Origin: Ralstonia sp. UNC404CL21Col
GTDB taxonomy: Bacteria; Pseudomonadota; Gammaproteobacteria; Burkholderiales; Burkholderiaceae
DNA: 64,000 nucleotides
Direction: 5' to 3'
Assembly: GCF_000620465.1 (NCBI RefSeq)
Contig: NZ_KK211140.1
Location: 871,964-935,963 of the forward strand
This document shows positions 7,191 through 16,519 of the stretch, one piece after another (positions within the stretch are counted from its first letter, which is position 1; each line of letters begins with the position of its first letter). A program made the translations under genes and the position numbers. The notes beneath the pieces are model-generated. The model had not been told where the DNA came from. It was given only the letters and a program-made list of their open reading frames with translations, and ran no database searches.

Positions 7191-7218
7191 CAGGAGCGTT
7201 CACGCCAGGAGGCTCACA

Positions 7219-7644
7219 ATGAACGCACTTGATAACAAGCACATCTTGCAGACCGTCTTTGCCGAACTCGCTGTGAGCAACGCCAAGCCTTTCGTTGAAC
7301 TCATGGCGGAGGATTTCTGCTGGGTTTGCACCGGTACGACGCTGTGGTCTCGGCGCTATGAAGGCAAGCAGACGGTGTTGAACGAGCTGTTCGGTCCGCT
7401 GCGCGCGAAGCTCGGGCGCATCGCGACCGTTGCCAGCCGCTTTACTGCGGAAGGCGATACCGTCGTCGTGGAGGCGCAAGGTCGCAACACAACGCGCGAC
7501 GGCGTTGCCTATAACAATCAGTACTGCTTTGTCATCCAGATGCGCGAGGGCAAGATGCGTGAACTGATCGAATACTTCGACACCGATCTCGTCAACCGGG
7601 CCCTCGGCGATCCCGCCGACCTTTCTGACCACGCCCATGGCTGA
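7219..7644 (+). CDS. SnoaL-like/NTF2-fold protein
   Basis: A 141-aa protein. The ATG at 7219 has AGGAGG 6-11 bp upstream; the longer frame from 7081 runs through the promoter and is rejected. The sequence fits the small NTF2-like cone fold: an N-terminal helix (LQTVFAELAVSNAKPFVELMAEDFCWV), a W-x-R-Y-EGK loop, then paired strands (DTVVVEAQG, YNNQYCFVIQM) and a C-terminal strand (MRELIEYFDTDLV). The specific ligand or reaction is unknown. It overlaps the MerR gene by 8 bp, and the promoter upstream is MerR-type, so it is probably induced by that regulator. Confidence 0.8.
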   Translation: MNALDNKHILQTVFAELAVSNAKPFVELMAEDFCWVCTGTTLWSRRYEGKQTVLNELFGPLRAKLGRIATVASRFTAEGDTVVVEAQGRNTTRDGVAYNNQYCFVIQMREGKMRELIEYFDTDLVNRALGDPADLSDHAHG

Positions 7645-8092
7645 GCGCGATCCGGCCCGTTTGCTGATTGGCGCCCTCGCTCAACGCACGGGCCGCAGCA
7701 TTCATACGATTCGATGGTATGAGGCGCAGGGGCTGATTCCCGGCGTTGCGCGCGATGCGACAGGGCGACGTGTCTATACCGAACAGCACGTCAACTGGCT
7801 GGAGTTGATGGAACGCCTGCGCAATACGGGGATGTCCGTTGCGCAGATGCGCGAATATACGGCGCTGGTGTGCGAGGGCCGCGGCACCTTGAAAGCGCGG
7901 CATGCCTTGCTGGTTGCTCATCGCGCTCAGGTCATGCAGACGATTGCTGAGTGGACGCGCTCGCTTGCGCTGATCGACGGCAAGATCGATTTCTACGGCG
8001 AATGGGTCGCCACAGGAACGCGCCCAGCGCGTGAGCCCAGCCTGCCACAAACCGCTGCGAAAACGCGCACGCATCGCACGCCGGAGCGCTAG
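7637..8092 (+). CDS. MerR family transcriptional regulator
   Basis: A 151-aa protein. Residues 8-75 form the MerR winged helix (IGALAQRTGRSIHTIRWYEAQGLIP, then GRRVYTE and LELMERLRNTGMSVAQMREY). It is followed by a dimerisation helix (ARHALLVAHRAQVMQTIAEW). The C-terminus has no cysteine cluster, so it is not a typical metal sensor and resembles the small-molecule or redox-type branch. It is co-transcribed with the NTF2-like gene and most likely acts on the 19-bp-spacer promoter upstream of it. The ligand is unknown. Confidence 0.9.
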   Translation: MAERDPARLLIGALAQRTGRSIHTIRWYEAQGLIPGVARDATGRRVYTEQHVNWLELMERLRNTGMSVAQMREYTALVCEGRGTLKARHALLVAHRAQVMQTIAEWTRSLALIDGKIDFYGEWVATGTRPAREPSLPQTAAKTRTHRTPER

Positions 8093-8105
8093 CGATGGCG
8101 GAGGA

Positions 8106-9020
8106 TCAATCCGTCGCCCGCCGATACCGCGCAGGCGTCATCCCCAGGTGCTGCTTGAACGCCTTGCCGAACGCCGCTTCGGATTGATAGCCGACACGCG
8201 CGCCAACTTCGCCTGCGCTGAGCCGTGTATGAACCAACGCGTCGCAGGCCAGCGTCATGCGTACGCGCGTGAGGAAATCCCATACCGTCATGCCGGCACG
8301 TGCCTTGAAATGCCGCGCGTAGGTGGCGCGTGACATGGCGGCGAGGTCGGCGAGGGCGTCGATGGTCCACGCGCGTTCGGGCGCGCTGAGCAGGGCTTGT
8401 ACGGATGGCCCCAGGCGCGCGTCCGACAGCAGCGTCAGCGTGCCGGGGCTCGCGTTTTCTCGCTGACCGTAGGCGCGCAGCGCCATCGTCAACAGCGCTT
8501 GGCTCAGCGCGGTGACGATCGCCAGCGCGCCCGGTGCCCGCGTTTCGGCTTCGTCGCGCATCAGCCCAATGAGTGCTTGCAGCGCCGGAAACGACGCACT
8601 ATCACTCAATGACACATGCAACGGGTCGGGCAGTGTGCGCACCAGCAGCGTGGTCGAGCCCCGCTCGTGAACGAAGCGGCCGCAAAGCAGATCTACGTCA
8701 ACCGCGCCCCGGCCGGTTTGGCGGAGCGGCAGCATGCCGTCGTGCGAGGTGCGCGGCTTGGGAATCCGCGCCTCCGCAGCGCTTGAGTCGTGAATCGTAT
8801 GGGCTTCACCGCGTGGGAACAGGATGAAATCGCCTTCGCGCAGCGTGAGCGTGCGGCCGCCGGTGTCGAGCCGGCAACAGCCCGACAGCACGAGGTGAAA
8901 CAGCGCCTGCCCATTCGGCTCCTGATCATGCGGGATCGAGAAACGCCCCTGGAACAGGCAGCGCAAATCCAGGCTGGCCTGCGGCCGGATGAGTTGAATG
9001 AATTGGCTGAGCGCGTCCAT
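8106..9020 (-). CDS. AraC family transcriptional regulator
   Basis: A 304-aa protein. The N-terminal half is a cupin-type sensing domain (FHLVLSGCCRLDTGG, LREGDFILFPRGEAHTI). The C-terminal 100 residues are the double helix-turn-helix AraC domain (WTIDALADLAAMSRATYARHFKARAG, then GYQSEAAFGKAFKQHLGMTPARYR). It is divergent from the AhpD-like gene, which it probably controls; the 115-bp region between them has an AGTATT/AATACT inverted pair at 9053-9085. This arrangement, an AraC-cupin regulator next to a carboxymuconolactone-decarboxylase-type gene, is common in Burkholderiales. Confidence 0.9.
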   Translation of the reverse strand: MDALSQFIQLIRPQASLDLRCLFQGRFSIPHDQEPNGQALFHLVLSGCCRLDTGGRTLTLREGDFILFPRGEAHTIHDSSAAEARIPKPRTSHDGMLPLRQTGRGAVDVDLLCGRFVHERGSTTLLVRTLPDPLHVSLSDSASFPALQALIGLMRDEAETRAPGALAIVTALSQALLTMALRAYGQRENASPGTLTLLSDARLGPSVQALLSAPERAWTIDALADLAAMSRATYARHFKARAGMTVWDFLTRVRMTLACDALVHTRLSAGEVGARVGYQSEAAFGKAFKQHLGMTPARYRRATD

Positions 9021-9135
9021 TGAGACGATTTCGACAAAAATTGCGTTGATGAAGTATTCAACGGATCACGCATCAAGACAATACTCTTTCCAACGGCGCC
9101 GACACCGGGTCAGCGCCACACCACCGGAGCACATC

Positions 9136-9471
9136 ATGCTGAACTGGGTCGAGTATCGGAAGGAATTGCTGGGTCGCATTGGCGAGATCGGTCAGATCAC
9201 GCCGGATACCGTCAAGGGCTACAAGACGCTGTCGGCTGCCTCGACGGGTAGCCTTGACGCGAAGACGCGTGAGCTGATCGCGCTGGCCGTGGCGGTGACC
9301 ACGCGCTGCGATGGCTGTATCACCGTGCACACCGCCGAGGCCATCAAGCATGGCGCAACGCACGAGGAGATTGCCGACGCGCTGAGCGTGGCGATCTCGC
9401 TCAATGCCGGGGCAGCCTTGGTGTATTCGGCGCGCGTGATGGATGCGGTGCAGGCCTACGAAAAGGCCTGA
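9136..9471 (+). CDS. AhpD-like / carboxymuconolactone decarboxylase family protein
   Basis: A 111-aa protein. The ATG at 9136 has GGAG 8-11 bp upstream; the longer frame from 8998 runs into the divergent regulator and is rejected. The core TRELIALAVAVTTRCDGCITVHTAEAIKHGAT carries the C-x-x-C....H motif of AhpD-type peroxidase/reductase proteins. It is probably a thiol-dependent antioxidant enzyme, though the substrate is unknown. It is transcribed divergently from the AraC regulator, which is the likely controller. Confidence 0.9.
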   Translation: MLNWVEYRKELLGRIGEIGQITPDTVKGYKTLSAASTGSLDAKTRELIALAVAVTTRCDGCITVHTAEAIKHGATHEEIADALSVAISLNAGAALVYSARVMDAVQAYEKA

Positions 9472-9480
9472 GCGCGTCGG

Positions 9481-10419
9481 CTACCGGGCGATCCGCAGAC
9501 GGCAGGTGGCCTGCCGCGCCTCGCCCGGGGCGAGCAGGTGCAGGCCTTCACCGTGGTGGATCGCATTCGGCAGGCCCATCCACGGTTCGACGCAGTAGAA
9601 GTCGGACGTGGCGTTTTCCGTCCACGTGGTGATGGCGTGCCAGGGCACCGGCGCGCCGTCGACTTCGAAACGAATGCGGCGGCCGAGCGGTGCTTCCGGG
9701 TGCGGCGGAATGACCAGCGTTGCAGCGCCAGCGTCATCGAGCAGGTGATAGCGGTCTTGCAGCGCCGGGTCGTCGAGCTGGTAAGTCCTGCGCCCGGGTT
9801 CGGGGCGGTCGAGACTGCCATCGGGCAGTTGGCGTGACAGCCGTGCCGGCGGCATCAACAGCTCGGTCGCGCCGCGCAATGCATGCGGCAGCGCCAGGTA
9901 GAAATGATGGCCGGCGTAGAAAGGCATCGGGGCATGCGCGTCACCTTCGTTCAGATGCTTGACCGAGAAGGTCGCCTCGAGCCCATCGTCAATCAGCCGG
10001 TACGTCACGCGAAACTCAAAGGCGAACGGATAGCCTTGACGTGTCCCGGGGCTGTCGCGCAGCAACAGAACGATGTGCGCGTCGCTTGCGTCTTCCACCT
10101 CGAACGGCATGTCACGTGCGAAGCCGTGTTGCGGCAGGGCGTGAAGTTGCCCGCGCGCGTCGCGCCAGCGGCCGATCTCGCCTGCTACGAAGTGCCGGCC
10201 GATGAAGGGAAACAGCAGCGGATTGCCGCCACGGACCTTGGCTGGGTTTGACCAATCGGCCGGCTCCGGCCAGAAGAGAATGTCTTCGCCGCGATGGCGC
10301 CAGCGCACGAGCCGGCCGCCGGCATCGGGTGCCAGCAGCAGCATGGAGCCATTGGCATGCGACTCACCGATGCGGATGAGCGTGCGGTCCTGAAAGCGGG
10401 CGGTGGGCAGGTCGTGCAT
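9481..10419 (-). CDS. Aldose 1-epimerase family protein
   Basis: A 312-aa protein from the ATG at 10419; upstream in-frame sequence is Gly-rich antisense of a small proline-rich gene, so the longer form is unlikely. It shows the galactose mutarotase-like beta-sandwich pattern: GGRLVRWRHRGEDILF, GGNPLLFPFIGRH, LPQHGFARDMPFEV (active-site His), then FYAGHHFYLALP and a C-terminal W-x-E-N.....VEPWMGLPNA (catalytic Glu region). It interconverts anomers of a hexose or hexose phosphate; the substrate is not decided. It is convergent with the AhpD-like gene. Confidence 0.88.
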   Translation of the reverse strand: MHDLPTARFQDRTLIRIGESHANGSMLLLAPDAGGRLVRWRHRGEDILFWPEPADWSNPAKVRGGNPLLFPFIGRHFVAGEIGRWRDARGQLHALPQHGFARDMPFEVEDASDAHIVLLLRDSPGTRQGYPFAFEFRVTYRLIDDGLEATFSVKHLNEGDAHAPMPFYAGHHFYLALPHALRGATELLMPPARLSRQLPDGSLDRPEPGRRTYQLDDPALQDRYHLLDDAGAATLVIPPHPEAPLGRRIRFEVDGAPVPWHAITTWTENATSDFYCVEPWMGLPNAIHHGEGLHLLAPGEARQATCRLRIAR

Positions 10420-10492
10420 AGGCGGGCAAGGTGGCTTGTTGGCATGGGAATCGCGTACTAGATTGTCAATGCGTTTTGCCCGGAGGGAAACC

Positions 10493-10630
10493 ATGTCCGT
10501 CAATTGCGTGCTGCCCGCACATACCGTTCCCCCGCCCGACGAGCCCTCGCCACCGGGCATTCCGCCGGATCTGCCATCGCCCGATGAGCCGCCGCCGCCC
10601 GTCGAGCCACCGGAGATGTTGCGGACGTAA
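10493..10630 (+). CDS. Proline-rich microprotein
   Basis: A 45-aa protein starting at an ATG with a good CGGAGGG site 4-10 bp upstream. After a short MSVNCVLPAHT start it consists almost wholly of Pro, Asp, Glu, Ser and Gly (PPPDEPSPPG, PPDLPSPDEPPPPVEPPE), ending MLRT. The strong ribosome site and the sudden composition change at the ATG argue that it is translated. It is divergent from the epimerase gene. No family is recognised; possibly an extended spacer-like or surface peptide. Confidence 0.5.
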   Translation: MSVNCVLPAHTVPPPDEPSPPGIPPDLPSPDEPPPPVEPPEMLRT

Positions 10631-10733
10631 TCTGCTGTTACCAATCGTCACAGCTTTGTGGGAAGCGGTTCGTAAGATAAGCGCCAGTTCTCGCGCAACT
10701 GCGCGTTTCTACAACGACGATACGAGCCCAAAC

Positions 10734-11111
10734 ATGTCGATTCTTCCGCGTCTGACCCTGTGCGCAGTCCTGGCGGCCTCCATGGCCGGTTGTGTCGTGG
10801 CGCCGCCGCAGCCCACGCGTACGGTGGTGGTGCACGAGCCGGTTCCGGTCGCGGCACCTGCACCGGTGGATCCGCGCGCGCGCTTCGACCAAGTGCAGGG
10901 TCGCCTCGCGGAAGAATTCCACCGTATCGACGTTCGCCAATCCCAGGGCTACATCGATCCGTATCGCGCGGATGGCCTGCGCGATCGTCTGCGCCGCATC
11001 CGCCAGGAAGCCAACGACATGGCCAGCCAGCATCGTGGCGGCTTGTCCGGCGACGAGCAGCGCGCCCTGAATGACGAACTCGGCGCCGTGGCGCACGATA
11101 TCGGCCGCTAA
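10734..11111 (+). CDS. Lipoprotein with C-terminal helical domain
   Basis: A 125-aa protein. The N-terminal signal ends in a lipobox (LAASMAGC, lipid cysteine at residue 20), followed by a Pro/Val-rich linker (PVPVAAPAPVDP). The C-terminal 85 residues are helical (RFDQVQGRLAEEFHRIDV, GYIDPYRADGLRDRLRRIRQEA, LSGDEQRALNDELGAV). It should be anchored in the outer membrane facing the periplasm. The function is unknown. Confidence 0.8.
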   Translation: MSILPRLTLCAVLAASMAGCVVAPPQPTRTVVVHEPVPVAAPAPVDPRARFDQVQGRLAEEFHRIDVRQSQGYIDPYRADGLRDRLRRIRQEANDMASQHRGGLSGDEQRALNDELGAVAHDIGR

Positions 11112-11281
11112 GCCGCTTTTCCGATCCCTTCATTCGTCGATGTTGCGTTGCAATATCGGCGAAATGCATTGTTGCGCCGTGTTGCGTGCGCGGCCCGCGG
11201 AAGCTGATACCCTTGCGTTCCTCCTGAACGAGCAAGCCCGACGCCGCTGCCGCCTCCCGCAGCCGGTTCTGGCCTTGTGCC

Positions 11282-12355
11282 GTGCGAAAGATCATCCACT
11301 GCGACTGCGATTGTTTTTACGCCGCCATCGAAATGCGCGACGATCCGCGCCTGGTCGGCAAGCCGCTGGCCGTCGGTGGGCGGCCGGAACGGCGCGGCGT
11401 GGTCGCGACTTGCAATTACGAAGCACGCAAGTTCGGCATCCATTCGGCGATGCCCATGGCGCAGGCCGTCAAGCGTTGTCCCGATTTGCTGATCGTGCCG
11501 CCGTCCATGGAGAAGTACCGCCAGGTCGCGCGCCAGATCTTCGCCATCTATCACAGCTACACGCCGCTGGTGGAACCGCTCTCGCTGGACGAGGCGTATC
11601 TGGACGTGACCGACAGCCCGATGCTCGCGGGCAGCGGCACCCGCATCGCTGAAGACATCCGCCGCCGCGTGCGCGAAGAGATCGGTATTACTGTGTCGGC
11701 GGGCGTTGCGCCCAACAAGTTCATCGCCAAGATCGCCAGCGACTGGAACAAGCCCGATGGCCTGTTCGTCGTGCGGCCGGAGCAGGTCGACGCGTTTGTT
11801 GCCGAACTGCCCGTCGACCGCCTGTTCGGCGTGGGGAAGGTGACGGCCGCCAAGCTGCGTCGCCTTGGCGCGGAAACTTGCGGCGACCTGCGCGCCTGGG
11901 GCACCGACCGCTTGCAGCAGCATTTCGGCGTGTTCGGTTTCCGGCTGCACGACCTTTGCCGCGGCATCGACCACCGGCAGGTGCAACCTTCGCAGATTCG
12001 CAAGTCGGTCAGCGTGGAAGAAACCTACGCCACCGATCTGCGCACGCTCGAAGACTGCCAGCGTGAGTTGATCGTTCTCGTCGAGCAGCTTGCCGCCCGC
12101 GTCGAACGTGCTCGGGCTGGCAACATGATCCATAAAACCTACGTCAAGCTGCGTTTTGCCGATTTTCGCGGCACGACGGTGGAGTGCATCTCGCCGCAGG
12201 TGTCCTTGCCGGTGTTCTCCAAGTTGCTCACCCAAGGGTTTGAGCGTCGCGGCATTCCCGTGCGGTTGCTCGGCGTGGGCGTGCGGTTGTATGAGTCCGA
12301 CGCGCATGCGCGTCAGCAGCCGCTGTTTACCGAAGACCCGGCCGCCGCCGAATAA
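11282..12355 (+). CDS. dinB: DNA polymerase IV (Y family)
   Basis: A 357-aa translesion polymerase with a GTG start. The palm catalytic residues are in place: D8 (CDCDCFYA), D103 and E104 (SLDEAYLD). The fingers motif YEARKFGIHSAMPMAQA and the thumb helix-hairpin-helix (LPVDRLFGVGKVTAAKLRRLG) follow, then the little-finger domain (KSVSVEETYATDL, TYVKLRFADF). The C-terminal QQPLF is a beta-clamp-binding motif. No LexA box is evident in the 170 bp upstream, so SOS control is not shown. A small hairpin terminator follows at 12456. Confidence 0.95.
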   Translation: MRKIIHCDCDCFYAAIEMRDDPRLVGKPLAVGGRPERRGVVATCNYEARKFGIHSAMPMAQAVKRCPDLLIVPPSMEKYRQVARQIFAIYHSYTPLVEPLSLDEAYLDVTDSPMLAGSGTRIAEDIRRRVREEIGITVSAGVAPNKFIAKIASDWNKPDGLFVVRPEQVDAFVAELPVDRLFGVGKVTAAKLRRLGAETCGDLRAWGTDRLQQHFGVFGFRLHDLCRGIDHRQVQPSQIRKSVSVEETYATDLRTLEDCQRELIVLVEQLAARVERARAGNMIHKTYVKLRFADFRGTTVECISPQVSLPVFSKLLTQGFERRGIPVRLLGVGVRLYESDAHARQQPLFTEDPAAAE

Positions 12356-12455
12356 GGGTGCTGCTCTACGCGGCCACGCGACCACGCGGCAGTTGGTTGG
12401 GAATTGTCCTATTTTCCTGTCTGCATCCCGGCGATAGAAGGGCGGAATGTCGCCT

Positions 12456-12478
12456 GCGGGTAGAATGCCCGCTTTTTT
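12456..12478 (+). terminator. Terminator after dinB
   Basis: Short hairpin GCGGG-TAGAATG-CCCGC followed by six T. It is about 100 bp beyond the dinB stop and 80 bp before the permease start. Confidence 0.65.
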
Positions 12479-12559
12479 GCATAATCCGCCGCCGCGCATC
12501 ACACGTGCGCGACAGTGCATGCCGTCACATTCGGCCGCACGCAGACAGGAGACGCAGTA

Positions 12560-13990
<1,431 letters not shown>

Positions 13991-14009
13991 TCGGAGCGGC
14001 GCGTCCATT

Positions 14010-14052
14010 CCCTGACGACATGGCTGCCACGTGGGTGCCACTGTCGTCAGGG
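14010..14052 (+). terminator. Hairpin after permease gene
   Basis: Inverted repeat CCCTGACGACA (14010-14020) / TGTCGTCAGGG (14042-14052) with an inner TGGC/GCCA extension. There is no T-run, so it is either a weak terminator or an mRNA 3'-end stabiliser for the permease transcript, whose stop lies 20 bp upstream. Confidence 0.55.
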
Positions 14053-14220
14053 CCGCCGGTTGAGGAGAATTCGCCTCAGCCGGTGCGCAACTATTACAAC
14101 GCCGGTGTATTGCGTTCAAAGAGCGCACTTTTTTGGCACGGTTTTCAGCGCTTCCCGCACTGACATCAACGTGTCGCCAATCATGTGGTTGCATTAGCAA
14201 GCGCGTCTTGGCTCTGTATC

Positions 14221-14237
14221 CGGCACGCGCCTTGCAT
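14221..14237 (+). promoter_or_regulatory. Possible sigma-54 (-24/-12) promoter
   Basis: The sequence CGGCACGCGCCTTGCAT matches the sigma-54 consensus TGGCACG-N4-TTGCW at all but the first base, with GG (14222-14223) and GC (14234-14235) exactly 10 bp apart. It points toward the DUF1488 gene about 280 bp downstream. No activator gene is nearby. Confidence 0.4.
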
Positions 14238-14518
14238 GTGGCTTTCGCTTTGCTCAACGGGCACGTGCGCGACCCTGACAAAAAAGCATAGCTGTGACCG
14301 TTGGCCCCACAAGGCCTGATCCCGCCTGGGATGGCAGCTTCAAGCCCGCGCTCGAGGGCTGCGATGCTCGAAATCGCGCTCGCACGTGCATCGCAAGCTG
14401 TGGTTAAAATGATTTGCGCAGCCAGACCCATGTCTGACGAAACCTTGCCGGCCCCCCCGCACGGTTTCCACGCAACAGCGTGTGCGTTGTTGTCCATTGC
14501 AATCGGAGGGCTTTGACG

Positions 14519-14809
14519 ATGGAAATCAAGTTCGAAAAGAAAGAGGCGTACGACATCAACAACGAAGGCCTGCTGTTCGACGCACTCGTCGACGGCGAAA
14601 AGGTGACTTGCGTGGCAACGCGTGAGGCGCTTTGGGAAGGCCTGGAAGGTGACCAGGTGTTGTCGCTGCAGGCAGCCTTCGAGGCTGGCCAGGAGCGGAT
14701 CCAGGATGCCGCGCGCGTGCTGATTGCCGACGGTGTCCAGCGATCTCATGGATTGGAGGATTTGCCGCAACCGGTCGTGGTCAAGCGCGCGCACATTGCC
14801 GTGGCTTGA
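14519..14809 (+). CDS. DUF1488 family protein
   Basis: A 96-aa protein with a CGGAGGG site 5-11 bp before the ATG. The layout (an opening strand MEIKFEKKEAY, then GLLFDALVDGEKVTCVATREALWE and a helix DAARVLIADGVQRS) is that of the small DUF1488 proteins common in Burkholderiales, whose role is unknown. It is followed by a strong terminator, so it is probably monocistronic. Confidence 0.8.
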   Translation: MEIKFEKKEAYDINNEGLLFDALVDGEKVTCVATREALWEGLEGDQVLSLQAAFEAGQERIQDAARVLIADGVQRSHGLEDLPQPVVVKRAHIAVA

Positions 14810-14882
14810 GTCTGATCGATTGCCCGCGTAGACATCGGCTTGCCCGATGACTCTGCATGGCGGACAGCGCGTCCGCCGCCTG

Positions 14883-14913
14883 AAAAAAGCCGGTCCGTGT
14901 GACCGGTTTTTTT
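14883..14913 (+). terminator. Terminator after DUF1488 gene
   Basis: A-run, stem CCGGTC-CGTGT-GACCGG, and seven T (14907-14913). A symmetrical A/T flank allows use in both directions. Confidence 0.85.
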
Positions 14914-14935
14914 CATGGCGCCGCAGTTTCCCGAC

Positions 14936-14976
14936 TTGACATGACTGCAATCCGACTAGATTATTAACATGTTAAT
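14936..14976 (+). promoter_or_regulatory. hpa operon promoter with HpaR-type operator
   Basis: Consensus -35 TTGACA (14936-14941). After about 17 bp the -10 region (GATTAT, 14959-14964) runs into the perfect palindrome ATTAACATGTTAAT (14963-14976). AT-rich palindromes of this kind are typical MarR-family operators, and HpaR is a MarR-family repressor of homoprotocatechuate genes. The hpaG1 start lies 24 bp downstream. Binding by the HpaR encoded at 20979-21443 is inferred. Confidence 0.75.
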
Positions 14977-14999
14977 TATATGAGCTAGGAGGAGGCGCA

Positions 15000-15752
15000 A
15001 TGCGGCGAGCCAGAGTGACATTGCCGGACGGCCGGGTACGGGAAACCGTGTTTGCGTCTGCCACGGAACCTGCAGATTCCTGGCGCTGGCTCCCCCCGGT
15101 CGAAGGCACGGTCGTCGGGACCTTGTTGAACTACCGCGGAGAACTCGATGCGCTGGGCGGCGCGTTGTCTGCGCCGCCTTACCAGGCGCCACCCAAGGCG
15201 CCCATTCTGTATCTCAAGCCCGCCAACACGCGTATCGGCCATGGTCATGATGTTGTCCTGCCGGCCGATATCGAGAGCGTCTGGGCGGGTGCTTGCCTGG
15301 GCGTGGTGATCGGGCGGACTGCCAGGCGCGTGCCTGCGCGGCGCGCTGCAGATTTCATCGCCGGCTACACCATCGTCAACGACCTGACCGTGCCGCATGC
15401 GAGCTACTACCGACCGGCGATCCGCCACAAGTGTCGCGATGGTTTCTGCCCGATGGGGCCATGGATGGTTGACCGTGACGATGTGCCCGATGCCGATGCA
15501 CTCAATATCGCCGTGCGCATCAATGGAGAAATCAAGCAGCGCGCAAACACTTCGACGCTGGTGCGGCCAATCGGGCAACTGCTTGCCGACGTGACGGCCT
15601 TCATGACGCTGGAAGTGGGCGACGTGCTGCTCGTTGGCATGCCGGAGAATCCGCCGCTGGCGCGCGCCGGGGATTGCATCGATATCGACATCGCCCACAT
15701 CGGCACGCTGACGACAGCCCTGGTTCGCCACGCGCAGGAGGCCTCGCGATGA
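15000..15752 (+). CDS. hpaG1: Homoprotocatechuate pathway isomerase/decarboxylase subunit, FAH family
   Basis: A 250-aa protein with an AGGAGGAGG site just upstream. It corresponds to the N-terminal half of enterobacterial HpaG: LLNYRGELDALGG, YQAPPKAPILYLKPANT, IAGYTIVNDLTVPHASYYRPAI, KCRDGFCPMGPW. HpaG decarboxylates 5-oxopent-3-ene-1,2,5-tricarboxylate and isomerises the product. The metal-ligand pair seen in the second half (E-x-E) is not obvious here (SVWAGACLGVVIG). An extra 25 N-terminal residues precede the HpaG-like part. It is coupled to the second half by a 4-bp ATGA overlap. Confidence 0.9.
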   Translation: MRRARVTLPDGRVRETVFASATEPADSWRWLPPVEGTVVGTLLNYRGELDALGGALSAPPYQAPPKAPILYLKPANTRIGHGHDVVLPADIESVWAGACLGVVIGRTARRVPARRAADFIAGYTIVNDLTVPHASYYRPAIRHKCRDGFCPMGPWMVDRDDVPDADALNIAVRINGEIKQRANTSTLVRPIGQLLADVTAFMTLEVGDVLLVGMPENPPLARAGDCIDIDIAHIGTLTTALVRHAQEASR

Positions 15753-16519
15753 AGCACGCGCGTATTGCCTATGACGGCGCCATCCATCGCGCCACGGCCA
15801 TGCCGGGCGATGACACCCACCTGCGACTGGCCGACGGCCGCGTCCTGCATGAAACCGAGGTCGTCTGGTTGCCGCCGGTCGAGCCGCGCACCGTCTTCGC
15901 GCTGGGCCTGAACTACGCCGACCACGCCAAGGAGCTAGCGTTCAAGGCGCCGGAGGAGCCGCTCGCGTTCCTGAAAGGACCGAGCACGCTGATCGGCCAT
16001 CGCGCCCGGACCGTGCGCCCGAATGGCGTGACTTTTATGCACTACGAATGCGAGCTGGTCGTGGTGATTGGCGAGACCGCGCGCAATGTGTCTCGTGAAC
16101 ATGCCTACGAATATGTGGCGGGCTATACGGTGGCCAATGACTACGCCATCCGCGATTACCTCGAGAACTACTACCGCCCGAACCTGCGCGTGAAGAGCCG
16201 CGATACGTGTACGCCCATCGGGCCATGGCTCGTCGACCGCGACGATGTACCCGATCCGATGCACCTCGCGCTGCGAACCACCGTCAACGGCCGTGTCACG
16301 CAAGAAGGCAGCACGCGCGACATGATCTTCGACATCCCCGCGTTAATCGCGTGGTTCTCCAGCTTCATGACGCTCAGCCCCGGCGACATGATCCTGACCG
16401 GCACGCCCGAGGGTTTGGCCGATACGCAACCCGGCGACGAAGTCATCACCGAAATTGAAGGCATCGGCAGGCTGGTGAGCACCATCGTTGCCGAAGAATC
16501 GAACAAGGAGCCCGTATGA
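15749..16519 (+). CDS. hpaG2: OPET decarboxylase / HHDD isomerase, FAH family
   Basis: A 256-aa protein equivalent to the C-terminal half of enterobacterial HpaG: FALGLNYADHAKELAFKAPEEPL, then HYECELVVVIGETAR with the metal-binding E-x-E, then YTVANDYAIRDYLENYYRPN and GDMILTGTPEGL. It converts 5-oxopent-3-ene-1,2,5-tricarboxylate to 2-oxohept-3-ene-1,7-dioate together with hpaG1. The start is the ATGA overlap with hpaG1; its end overlaps hpaE by 4 bp, so the three are translationally coupled. Confidence 0.92.
   Translation: MKHARIAYDGAIHRATAMPGDDTHLRLADGRVLHETEVVWLPPVEPRTVFALGLNYADHAKELAFKAPEEPLAFLKGPSTLIGHRARTVRPNGVTFMHYECELVVVIGETARNVSREHAYEYVAGYTVANDYAIRDYLENYYRPNLRVKSRDTCTPIGPWLVDRDDVPDPMHLALRTTVNGRVTQEGSTRDMIFDIPALIAWFSSFMTLSPGDMILTGTPEGLADTQPGDEVITEIEGIGRLVSTIVAEESNKEPV

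Larger units (their letters stand above)
13991..14518. other. 528-bp intergenic region
   Basis: No gene is supported. It holds a strong hairpin just after the permease, a sigma-54-like promoter sequence at 14221-14237, and a 270-bp stretch up to the DUF1488 gene that could be a leader or a small RNA. ORFs across it have no ribosome site or family resemblance. Confidence 0.5.

Noticed and set aside
7081-7218. N-terminal extension of the NTF2-like gene
   Set aside because: It would translate through the MerR-type promoter; the ATG at 7219 has a strong ribosome site and a family-like start.
11112-11281. LexA box upstream of dinB
   Set aside because: No CTGT-N8-ACAG-like sequence was found in the region, so SOS control is not claimed.
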